A stretch of 64,000 nt of DNA, taken from NCBI GenBank assembly GCA_003165595.1, contig PLWQ01000028.1, positions 256,166-320,165 of the forward strand. Reading direction: 5' to 3'. The DNA is from Fibrobacterota bacterium (GTDB taxonomy: Bacteria > Fibrobacterota > Chitinivibrionia > Chitinivibrionales > FEN-1185). Shown here piece after piece: positions 36,583 to 44,801 of the stretch. The first letter of the stretch is position 1; each line of letters starts with the position of its first letter. The notes beneath the pieces were generated by a model. The model was not told where the DNA came from. It saw only the letters and a list, made by a program, of their open reading frames with translations, and made no database searches. Position numbers and translations under genes: made by a program.

Positions 36583-38850
36583 TCACTCCTCAACCACAGA
36601 ATCCTTATCAATCCCCAGCTTGCGCAATTTCCTAAAAAGTGTCGCCTTGTGAATCCCCAGCTTTTGCGCCGTTTTTATCTTGCTCCCGCCCATCTCGGCC
36701 AGTACGCTTGTGAGATAGAGCTTCTCCAGTTCGTCAAAGTCCTTGACATGAGATATTGCCTTCAATCCCGCTCCGGACGCTCCGCCGCGAAACTGCGGCG
36801 GCAGATGGGCCGTTCCGATCTCCGGCTCGGTGCAAAAGACGAACGCATGCTCGATGGCATTTTCCAGTTCACGGATATTGCCGGGAAAATCGTATGACAG
36901 AAGCGCGTTGAGCGCGTCCCGGGAGACGGCTTTGATCTCTTTGTTGTAGCGCGTGTTGAAACGCTCGACAAAATGCTCGCACAGCAGGGGAATATCGCTG
37001 CGCCGGTCGCGCAGGGGCGGAAGCTTGATGACCAGGATGTTGATCCGGTAGTACAGATCTTCCCGAAACTCGCCTTTCTTCACTTTTGCCGGAAGATCCT
37101 TGTTGGTGGCCGCAACTATGCGGACGTCAACCTTGACCGCCGCGGTGCTTCCAAGCGGCTCAAACGTCTTTTCCTGGAGCACGCGGAGGAGCTTGGCCTG
37201 CATGGCGGCCGAAATGTCGCCGATTTCGTCGAGGAAAACCGTGCCGCCGTTTGCGCGGGAAAATATGCCCGGCTTGTCTTTCTTTGCGTCTGTAAATGCT
37301 CCCGCCTTGTACCCGAAAAGTTCGCTTTCCAGGAGATTGTCCGGGAGCGCCGAACAGTTTATGGCCACAAAAGGCTTGTTCTTGCGGGGGCTCAGTTCGT
37401 GAAGGGAGCGCGCCACCAGCTCCTTGCCCGTGCCGCTTTCTCCGGTAACCAGGGCCGTTGCCGGCGTCTGGGCAACGACGGGAAGGATGTCGAATATCTC
37501 CTTCATGAGCGGGCTGCGGCTCACCATGTTGTGAAAACTCGCCCGGTCCATGATCTCCTTTCGCAAGTTAGCGATAACATGCCGGGCCTCTTCCGTTTCC
37601 TCGCGGGCCTGCTTGAGGCGTGCCTCGTCGGCTTTCCTTTTTTCGGTGGCGTCCTGAACCTGCACCAGGTACATCCCGGACGCTCCTGCCTTTTTGTCGA
37701 GAGGTGTGAGGTGCCACAGGTAGAAACGGTCGCCGGTCCCCTTGTTCTGTTCCGGCCCAAACGACATTTTGGTTTCGTGTTCGACGCTGTCGCCGGCCGC
37801 CAAGGCCGTCTGCTTGTCGCTTGGCAGGGCCAGCGTGGCAAACAGGTCGAAGGGCACATCGGACGGCTGCGCGTTACTCGGTATGCCGAACATAGCGGAG
37901 AGCGCGTTGTTCATTTCCGTGAGCCTGCCCGACGCGTCGCACACCGCAATTCCGATGGGCGACCACGAGACGATGCTCTTGAACCGCTTTTCGCTTTCCC
38001 TCAGTTTTTGCTCCGCAATCACGCGGCCGGTTATGTCGATGATGCACATCCGCATGCCGGTGATCCGATTGCCCGTTGAAATAGGCGAAGAATTGACAAG
38101 CAGATGCAGCACCGCGCCGTCCTTGCGCGTAAGGGTATACTGGCCCGGGTTGCCGAAGTCGCCGTGGTAAATGTTGTGGATGTCCTTCCTGGCGCGCTCG
38201 TGGTCGGCCGGCGAGATGAGGTCGAAGAGATGCACGCCCCGCTTGAAATCGTCCTGCGTGAGCAGGAACGTGTCGAGCCCCTTCATGTTCGTGTATGTCA
38301 ATTTCATGTCGTTGTCCCACTCGCAGATGCTGCCGGGGAGCAGCTGGGCCGTGTCGCGGAACCGGTGCTCGCTGGCGCGCAGTTCCGCCTCGGCACGCGC
38401 GCGGTCGGTGATGTCGGTGAGCGAGATGAGGCTGCGCCGCGTGCCGGGGATCATGCCGACGCTGATGAGGATGTTGCGGACTCCGCCGTCCTTTTGCAGC
38501 AGGACGAATTCGTATTCGCTGGGCACGTCGGCATCACCCTGCCTGCGTTTCTTGAAATACTCGGTCATCCGATCCCGGTCCTGCCGGGCAACATAATCGG
38601 CAAACGGTTTCCTGCTTTTCATTTCGGCCTGGCTGTACCCGGTAATGATCTCGGTTTTGTGGTTTCCGGCGGATATGGTCATGTCCTCTTCGAGGACGAG
38701 CATCGCCGTGCCGGTGGATTCCAGGGCCGCATTATACAGTTCCTCTTGTTTGCGCACTGCTTCACGCATTCGCTCCGCATCAACCTGCGTAGCGCTGAGT
38801 TCCTGCACCTTTTGCACAAGTTCTTCTTTTGTCATTGCGTCAAAGTTCAT
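36583..38850 (-). CDS. PAS-domain sigma-54-dependent transcription activator
   Basis: A 755-aa regulator. A short coiled coil is followed by three PAS domains (about 30-150, 155-275, 280-405), a linker helix, the AAA+ domain (about 440-670) and a Fis-type helix-turn-helix (KIKTAQKLGIHKATLFRKLR). AAA+ motifs: Walker A GESGTGKE, the sigma-54 loop as GAFTDA instead of GAFTGA, Walker B TVFLDEIGD, and the arginine-rich sensor region. PAS domains would sense a small ligand or redox state. Such activators open promoters bound by RpoN. No kinase is next to it, and the targets are unknown. The ATG at 38850 follows ggagcc. Confidence 0.9.
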   Translation of the reverse strand: MNFDAMTKEELVQKVQELSATQVDAERMREAVRKQEELYNAALESTGTAMLVLEEDMTISAGNHKTEIITGYSQAEMKSRKPFADYVARQDRDRMTEYFKKRRQGDADVPSEYEFVLLQKDGGVRNILISVGMIPGTRRSLISLTDITDRARAEAELRASEHRFRDTAQLLPGSICEWDNDMKLTYTNMKGLDTFLLTQDDFKRGVHLFDLISPADHERARKDIHNIYHGDFGNPGQYTLTRKDGAVLHLLVNSSPISTGNRITGMRMCIIDITGRVIAEQKLRESEKRFKSIVSWSPIGIAVCDASGRLTEMNNALSAMFGIPSNAQPSDVPFDLFATLALPSDKQTALAAGDSVEHETKMSFGPEQNKGTGDRFYLWHLTPLDKKAGASGMYLVQVQDATEKRKADEARLKQAREETEEARHVIANLRKEIMDRASFHNMVSRSPLMKEIFDILPVVAQTPATALVTGESGTGKELVARSLHELSPRKNKPFVAINCSALPDNLLESELFGYKAGAFTDAKKDKPGIFSRANGGTVFLDEIGDISAAMQAKLLRVLQEKTFEPLGSTAAVKVDVRIVAATNKDLPAKVKKGEFREDLYYRINILVIKLPPLRDRRSDIPLLCEHFVERFNTRYNKEIKAVSRDALNALLSYDFPGNIRELENAIEHAFVFCTEPEIGTAHLPPQFRGGASGAGLKAISHVKDFDELEKLYLTSVLAEMGGSKIKTAQKLGIHKATLFRKLRKLGIDKDSVVEE

Positions 38851-39093
38851 TTGAGGCTCCCTGAAAAGGGTCGTTGCATGCCGAGGAAGCCGGCCCGATT
38901 ACGGTGCCGGGCTCATGGCCGGAATCGGATCGAAGGGTGAACCGGGAATATGTCAACCGGCTGCCACCATCCTAAAATAGAATGTCACTTGCGCTTTGAC
39001 AAGGGTTGCGGCGCAGGGCCATTTTTATTCTGCCCGGCAGTGTAGTATTTTGCTTGTAGAGGGTGCCGCACGAACCCTGGACACGGAGAAATT

Positions 39094-39612
39094 ATGGACA
39101 GAAGAATCGTCGATCTGCTCGGCACCATTCACGCGGAAGCATCGTTTTTGCTCCTCGCCGAGAAGGACTATTGCGGCCAGGACTTTGTGCTCGAAACCTG
39201 CGCAGGCTGCCAGTGTTTTTTCGCCTGTGAGTCGATCACGCGCGGAAACCGGCTGCTTTCGGATCTCAGAGGCGAACAAAGCGCACAAGGAGCGGACATG
39301 AACAGAGAGGTGTTCGAGACAAAGTGCCAGCTCGTTCTGGACTGGGCCCGTTCCGAAGTGAGGCATTTCGGTGAATTCTCCTCCTCGGCCGAGGACATGA
39401 AGAAGGCCCGGGAGCTGGCGGATACCATAGCCGACGTGGAGCCCTATATCAAGGCGTCGTTTGCGCTCACCGATACCATCAAGACCATGATCGGCGAATA
39501 CCGCATTATGATTGAACTTCTCGACAAGAAGCTTCCCAAGTGGCGGGAGAATTTCTCCTTCGACAAGACCTGCGCCGAGGCCGAGGCCCTGGTGAATAAG
39601 ATCCTCTGTTGA
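39094..39612 (+). CDS. Hypothetical Cys-containing helical protein
   Basis: A 172-aa protein not matching a family I know. It has a Cys-rich patch at residues 36-45 (CAGCQCFFAC), which may bind a metal, and is otherwise helical (AEDMKKARELADTIADVEP; TDTIKTMIGEYRIMIELLDKK). No signal peptide. ggag lies five bases before the ATG. It stands upstream of the radical SAM gene on the same strand, 129 bp away. Confidence 0.65.
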   Translation: MDRRIVDLLGTIHAEASFLLLAEKDYCGQDFVLETCAGCQCFFACESITRGNRLLSDLRGEQSAQGADMNREVFETKCQLVLDWARSEVRHFGEFSSSAEDMKKARELADTIADVEPYIKASFALTDTIKTMIGEYRIMIELLDKKLPKWRENFSFDKTCAEAEALVNKILC

Positions 39613-39741
39613 CGGCAGAGGGCGTTGACTCGTCAAGACGGAAGGGTTGGGTTTGTGATTCGTTTGGAATGGGGCTCAACATTCTCGTTGCTCTCTCCTC
39701 GCTTCTCAATTCCGGCTTTCCCGGCTTAGAATTCGTCCATT

Positions 39742-40629
39742 GTGAAATCATTCAAACGCACCTACATCGAAATCACCAACGCCTGCAACCTGTCGTGCGC
39801 GTTTTGCCCGGGCACGTCGCGCCGCGTCGCATTCATGAATCCCGGCATGTTCGACACCGTGCTTGGTAGGCTGGGACGGCATGCCACGCACCTGTATTTC
39901 CACGTTCTGGGCGAGCCGCTCCTGCACCCCGCTCTTGCCGAGTTTCTGGACATTGCCCACAGGCACGAAAAGCCCGTGAACCTCACCACCAACGGAATTC
40001 TTATTGGTAACTCCGGTTCCGCAATTCTGGGCAAACCCGCGTTACGGCAGGTGACGTTTTCCCTGCACAGTTTCCATCCGGAAAATCCGGCCGCCGACAT
40101 CCACGACTATCTTGACCCGATCTTTGCATTTGTCCACGCGGCAAAGGATCGGCACATCATCCGGCTAAGGGTGTGGGACAAAGATGCGCTGCCCGACAAC
40201 GGTTTGCGCCAGGCGATGCTCCATGCAATTGCCGGCGAGTTCGGGCTTTTGCCGGAAGTGCGGACCGGCCTCGGGTCGGCGGACGCGGTTTGCCTCGGTA
40301 CAAACGTATTTCTTAATGCCACAAGTCGCTTCGAGTGGCCCCATCTTGCGGGGCCGGACCAGGGCGGCCGCGGCTTTTGCCTGGCGCTGCGCGAGCAGAT
40401 CGCGGTGCTCGTTGACGGCACCGTGGTTCCGTGCTGCCTTGACAAAGACGGCAGCATGGCGCTTGGAAACATCCTTATGCAATCCATGGCCGAAATTGTT
40501 GCGTCCGATCGCGCCCGGCGTATTTACCTGGGCTTTTCAAAGCGCACAGCGGTTGAAGACCTCTGCAGGCATTGTTCCTACCGGCTGCGGTTCGACGGCA
40601 GTCGAGCCCGCGAGAATAGGGAAGCTTGA
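39742..40629 (+). CDS. Radical SAM protein with SPASM-like C-terminus
   Basis: A 295-aa protein with the radical SAM motif CNLSCAFC (C-x3-C-x2-C) at about residues 13-20, FHVLGEPLLHPALAEFLD and NLTTNGILI of the core, and a C-terminal DGTVVPCCLDKDG followed by LCRHCSY, a SPASM/Twitch-like auxiliary cluster site. Radical SAM/SPASM enzymes make carbon-centred radicals for peptide or cofactor modification. No small substrate peptide gene is obvious nearby. Start is a GTG at 39742. A substrate cannot be predicted. Confidence 0.85.
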   Translation: MKSFKRTYIEITNACNLSCAFCPGTSRRVAFMNPGMFDTVLGRLGRHATHLYFHVLGEPLLHPALAEFLDIAHRHEKPVNLTTNGILIGNSGSAILGKPALRQVTFSLHSFHPENPAADIHDYLDPIFAFVHAAKDRHIIRLRVWDKDALPDNGLRQAMLHAIAGEFGLLPEVRTGLGSADAVCLGTNVFLNATSRFEWPHLAGPDQGGRGFCLALREQIAVLVDGTVVPCCLDKDGSMALGNILMQSMAEIVASDRARRIYLGFSKRTAVEDLCRHCSYRLRFDGSRARENREA

Positions 40630-40634
40630 CCTTC

Positions 40635-40664
40635 TTGCAGGGTTTTCGCCGCGCATTGTATAAT
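40635..40664 (+). promoter_or_regulatory. Candidate sigma-70 promoter before the loop-insert repeat
   Basis: TTGCAG (40635-40640) is separated by 18 bp from TATAAT (40659-40664). A transcript would start near 40671, carry the structured repeat (from about 40701) in its leader and reach the gene at 40876 after ~205 nt. The -10 is perfect and the -35 weak. Confidence 0.45.
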
Positions 40665-40700
40665 GATGTTTGTCGTTATTCCCTTTGGGGCGCGGGTCGC

Positions 40701-40840
40701 ATTGAAGAACCCCGCAGCACCACGACTACGACTGCATACAACACTACAGGAGTAGACGCGACAGCGAACCTTCGGGGACCGCGATTACAACCGGATGTAC
40801 ACCCCAGTGAGCAGCCTGCAATCCGCAAACTTTGGGATTT
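40701..40840 (+). repeat. Structured intergenic repeat, family 1, copy B (loop-insert variant)
   Basis: Positions 40701-40777 match 368-444 with few differences, including the shared 47-nt block between a CCCCG / CGGGG stem. Then GCGATT (40781-40786) faces AATCCGC (40820-40826), and the copy closes with gcaaactttgggattt, like the 10.5-kb copy. It occupies the leader between the radical SAM gene and the gene at 40876. Confidence 0.6.
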
Positions 40841-40875
40841 AAGGACAAAGTATCGTGCGTTGTTCTGATTTCGTA

Positions 40876-42543
40876 ATGCTTCACTTTTGCGTTACCGCAA
40901 AAACGCTTAAACGGCGGGTGCGTGCGCTGGCGCTTGTGCTGCTTTCCTTCGCGTCTCTGCCCGGAGGCCGCGCCGTAAACCCTTTCGGTTCGCTTCACGC
41001 TGCTCAACGGGCCTATATTTCGAAGGACTATGTGGACACGGTGGTCCAGCAGGCCTTCAATTCTCTCAATGAAGCGATGAGCATTCCGGGTGCCGATTTT
41101 AAGCACAGGGCGGCGATCGAGGACGCGCGCCGCGTTGCAAAAAGGCTCAAATCGCTGGCAGAAGGCGATCCTAATGCGCAGTATATCCTGTTCCGGGCAG
41201 GCGAGCTGGAACAGCAGCTGTGGCTCGAGGAGAACGACCTTGATTTGCAGAAGACCCGCGAAGTGCAGAAACTCAAGAATGCCTGTATTGACACATTCAA
41301 CATAGAACTCGGGAAGAAGCGCCCCGATTTTGCGAACCTCGGTCGCCTTGTTGCCAGGATCGACGCGTTCAAAGATCCGGACAAGGCCGACGAAATGCGG
41401 CGCTCCCAGGCGCAGCGGAAGACAAACGTGTCACGGGAGCTCACCTATCGCTTTGAGCGGGCGTTTGCAAACGGCGATCTCGACACCGCGCGCAAGGAAT
41501 TGGATTACTGCTCCCGAAACCGGGCATTTCTTGCGCTCACCGATGCTTCGTACAACGCACTATCGGATCGGATCCGCCTGCAATCGGAAGCCGTGAGGAA
41601 AAGGCCGTCTCTGGAAGCCGACCTCAAGCGCGGCCGGGATTGTCTTACCAGAAATCAACTTCGCGAGACCTGGGCCGCGGTCGGGTCGGTGCGCTCCAGC
41701 CTGGACCAGATACGGGGAGGCTTGCCGCTGAGCACCTGGAGTTCCCTGGAAACACAGTGGAAATCGTTGCGCGCCGGCGCATCCCGCAAGGACGATTCGC
41801 TCGTGGCTTCGGTGGTGGAACTGTACGCTTCCAAGGGCGAAGACGCTGCCCTGGCCTACATCGACAAAGTACTCAAGAAGCTCGGGGTGTCTGAGGAAAA
41901 GGTGGCCGCGGCAAGCACCTATGTGCTGAGTCACGGCGCGCATCCGGTAAAGCGTGATTCGCTCATCGATCGCGAAGTTGATGAGATGTCGGCCGCAAAA
42001 AGCGGTACCGAAATAAACATCGACGGCATCCGGGAACGCGCGAAACAGAAGGCCAAGGCAAAGGCCGACAGCATCCGGATTGCGGATGAGCGCAACACCG
42101 AAGCCCTTGTCCTGGAAATCTATTCCTTGCTCGAACGCGGCAAAATCGATGATGCGTTTACAAGGTTCAACGCCAACCTCGTGGCGCTTGAAACCTACGT
42201 CAACAAGGACGCACTGGGCACGCTTTCGACGTCCGTGTCCCAGGCATACAGCCAGTGGCGCGATGAGAAAGCCGGCCTCGACCGCATGATCGCAACGGTC
42301 GCGCCGGCCACTACTACTAACGATCTCAAGGATGACCGGGAAAAAGCGGCCGGCCATATTTCGCAGATCTATGCAATGCTCGAAAAGGGAAAGACCCGCG
42401 ATGCCTACGAACATTTCACCAGGTACCGCGACAAACTGAAACAGTATGTGTGCAAAGAGGCGTTCGACATGGTGGAATCGACGGTGACCCAGGCCTGGGG
42501 CGCGGCGGAGAATCTGGACAAGTTACGCGCGGAGAAAAAGTAA
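40876..42543 (+). CDS. Secreted helical protein with two C-terminal repeats
   Basis: About 555 aa. A short N-terminal signal-like helix (VRALALVLLSFASLPGGRA) precedes an almost wholly helical body with many Lys/Arg/Glu heptads. Near the end two ~65-residue units are similar: LVLEIYSLLERGKIDDAFTRF, then HISQIYAMLEKGKTRDAYEHF, each followed by a YV-[NC]-K-[DE]-A block. Helical repeats of this sort resemble TPR-like or coiled-coil periplasmic proteins. No enzymatic motif is visible. The ATG at 40876 was chosen over a GTG at 40855. It converges with the TonB-receptor-like gene (49 bp between stops). Confidence 0.6.
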   Translation: MLHFCVTAKTLKRRVRALALVLLSFASLPGGRAVNPFGSLHAAQRAYISKDYVDTVVQQAFNSLNEAMSIPGADFKHRAAIEDARRVAKRLKSLAEGDPNAQYILFRAGELEQQLWLEENDLDLQKTREVQKLKNACIDTFNIELGKKRPDFANLGRLVARIDAFKDPDKADEMRRSQAQRKTNVSRELTYRFERAFANGDLDTARKELDYCSRNRAFLALTDASYNALSDRIRLQSEAVRKRPSLEADLKRGRDCLTRNQLRETWAAVGSVRSSLDQIRGGLPLSTWSSLETQWKSLRAGASRKDDSLVASVVELYASKGEDAALAYIDKVLKKLGVSEEKVAAASTYVLSHGAHPVKRDSLIDREVDEMSAAKSGTEINIDGIRERAKQKAKAKADSIRIADERNTEALVLEIYSLLERGKIDDAFTRFNANLVALETYVNKDALGTLSTSVSQAYSQWRDEKAGLDRMIATVAPATTTNDLKDDREKAAGHISQIYAMLEKGKTRDAYEHFTRYRDKLKQYVCKEAFDMVESTVTQAWGAAENLDKLRAEKK

Positions 42544-42592
42544 TTGCCGACAAGAGTGGTATTTATCCTCTTATCAACGATGCCCGGCCCTC

Positions 42593-44563
42593 TCACAACC
42601 TGAACCCGACTCTTACTCCGAGCGATATGCCGAAACGTTCCAGGAAGATCGGCAGCCTTGCCATGTCGTAGTCCCAGTAGTATTCCCGCACGTTGGGCCA
42701 GTCGAAAATATTGGTGACCTCTACATACCCGTCGTATCGCGTGAGGAACCGGTTGTCTTTGACAGGCTCGCTCACCTGCATCTTGAGATCGACCCGCCGG
42801 TACAGCGGTTCGCGGGAAAAGTCCTTTGCATACTCCGGCATGGAGTCGGTCCGGATTATTTCGCGGTACGGCAGGCCTGCGGAGAAGAACCCGATCAGAA
42901 AAAACTGGAGCCTGTCGGAAAGAACGCTGTACCTGAGTATTGACTTTTGCGACCACGGCACGTTCCATTCGTATCCGGCCTGGCCGCCCGGATACTGCCG
43001 GACGCCCCGGTTTACATCCAGAAACAGCGTGAGCGTCCAGTGTTCCAGCGGCGAGATCGTTGCGGAGGAAGAAATTCCCTCCACGAGCAGCGGACTTTCG
43101 AGAGACTGGTCCCACACGAGGTTCCCGGGCACGAGCGAGCGGGCGGCGCAACGGTCTTTCCACGTGATGTACGCGCTTGCCGCAAGATTTGCCCACGCCG
43201 CGGGCATGAGCTCGTAGTTTGACGAAAGCGAATAGTTCTTCTGCAGTTCGCCCCTGTAGCTGTACGATGGCAGGCCGCGAATGTCGGGCCGCGAGGTTGT
43301 GATGCCGCCCGAAAGACCCATTGACGAATGATCGAGCTGCATCCGCGCCCACAGGCCGGGGTCCGCAAACATCTCGTGCCACGGTGCAATGCCGCCGCAA
43401 AGAAGGTTGGCGCCTGCGCTGAGCCTGCCGGCTTCGCGGGTGGCGCCGACGTGGACCGTTACCTCGGTCTCCTTGCCGGCCGCGGCCGAGGCCGATTGAC
43501 TGTCGGCCGCGGACATTTTCCCCGAAGCGGGGTTGGGAAGAATGGTCTGGCTGCCCGTCCAGTCCAGGCGCTCCAGTTGAACCGCGGCGTCGTAGTACGA
43601 CGACCCTTTCCTTACGAACGAAAATGCCGCTCGCACGGTGGCGTTGGTCCGCTCCACCTGCAGCAGCGGGACTATTTCCACATATTTCTTTCCTTCGTAG
43701 TAGTGTTGCTGCGACGCGCCTGCCGAAACCGACAGGATGCCGCTACGGAGCGTGTCCTGCGCCGAAGCGGCCGCAACTCCCCACGGAACGGTCATGCCGG
43801 GTCCGTGGATGGACGGCCGGTAAACGTCGTAGGCATAGAGCGCATATTCCCTTATCGCAATGCGGTTGAGCGCATTGGTCCCGGTGTACACGAGATCGCC
43901 GAACGTTGACGGCATGCCGTAGCCGAGCGCCGCCTGTTCGGAACTCAGGGAATTGAGGCCGAGAAAGCTGATCTTGTAAGCGTCGGTGTTGGTAAAGGAA
44001 AGCTGGGAGATGTCCGCGCCTTTACGGAACGGAAGGGACAGCGAGATATCCTGCGACAGCGTGCCCATGCCTGCGGAAATTTCGGGCCGTGGAATAAGGC
44101 GCGGGTCTGCGGGCCGGCTGATGCCGGGATCGCAGGAGATCACCGACGACGAAGCGTCGGAATACCTTCCGGACATCCTGTCGGTGATCACGCGGAAGTC
44201 GCTTACCGTGGTAATCATGGTGGCGCTATGGTCGCAGAATGTGCTGTTTGAAAAATGGGAGGGCGCAAACATCGGGACATCATACATCCGGAAAGAATTG
44301 TCCAGCGGGCTTTGTCCGCGGATAAGCAAGGACGATCCGGCTTCCGGGACCTGATTGACGCCCGGCTTGAGCACGATGATTTTGTCGATGTCGTCGGTGA
44401 GGCCGGTCCTGGTCTCTTCTTTTTCAACATCGACGCGCTCCGAGGTCTGGCTCCGTGTGCCCTTTACGACGAGCTTGTCGACGGTGGCCGAAGAGGTATC
44501 GGCTTGCGGCCACGCCTGAGCCGCGATTCCCAATGAAAACAGGAGAAGATTGCGTCGTTTCAT
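42593..44563 (-). CDS. TonB-dependent-receptor-like outer-membrane protein
   Basis: A 656-aa protein with a signal (RRNLLLFSLGIAAQAWPQA) and a plug-like N-terminal domain: TVDKLVVKGTRSQTSERV, then NQVPEAGSSLLIRGQSPLDNS, close to the plug of TonB receptors (the GxGNxxNxxxRG style), and a long barrel with aromatic, Gly-rich strands ending in GISLGVRVGFRL. TonB receptors pull glycans, siderophores or vitamins across the outer membrane. No TonB box could be defined. No SusD-like partner is adjacent. The ATG at 44563 fits the signal peptide; the longer upstream frame is unlike a protein. Confidence 0.75.
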   Translation of the reverse strand: MKRRNLLLFSLGIAAQAWPQADTSSATVDKLVVKGTRSQTSERVDVEKEETRTGLTDDIDKIIVLKPGVNQVPEAGSSLLIRGQSPLDNSFRMYDVPMFAPSHFSNSTFCDHSATMITTVSDFRVITDRMSGRYSDASSSVISCDPGISRPADPRLIPRPEISAGMGTLSQDISLSLPFRKGADISQLSFTNTDAYKISFLGLNSLSSEQAALGYGMPSTFGDLVYTGTNALNRIAIREYALYAYDVYRPSIHGPGMTVPWGVAAASAQDTLRSGILSVSAGASQQHYYEGKKYVEIVPLLQVERTNATVRAAFSFVRKGSSYYDAAVQLERLDWTGSQTILPNPASGKMSAADSQSASAAAGKETEVTVHVGATREAGRLSAGANLLCGGIAPWHEMFADPGLWARMQLDHSSMGLSGGITTSRPDIRGLPSYSYRGELQKNYSLSSNYELMPAAWANLAASAYITWKDRCAARSLVPGNLVWDQSLESPLLVEGISSSATISPLEHWTLTLFLDVNRGVRQYPGGQAGYEWNVPWSQKSILRYSVLSDRLQFFLIGFFSAGLPYREIIRTDSMPEYAKDFSREPLYRRVDLKMQVSEPVKDNRFLTRYDGYVEVTNIFDWPNVREYYWDYDMARLPIFLERFGISLGVRVGFRL

Positions 44564-44801
44564 AATGACAAATCGCGAAACAGCGGCGCCTGACCGCAAA
44601 GGAGCAGCAACGCATCGCCGCATGCGGGAAGAATAGAGGTTGACGAATTTGACTTTTGCAGGAATACGCTCGTGGTACGGGATTATTCTCCGTTTTGTCG
44701 GAACGGTTCTCCTGCACCATCGAGACGAGCAGGGACCGGTATGCAGGATTTGGTAGAAAGGCGCCTGAGCGTGTTGCGTAGTGCGAACCTTCGCGCCGCG
44801 T

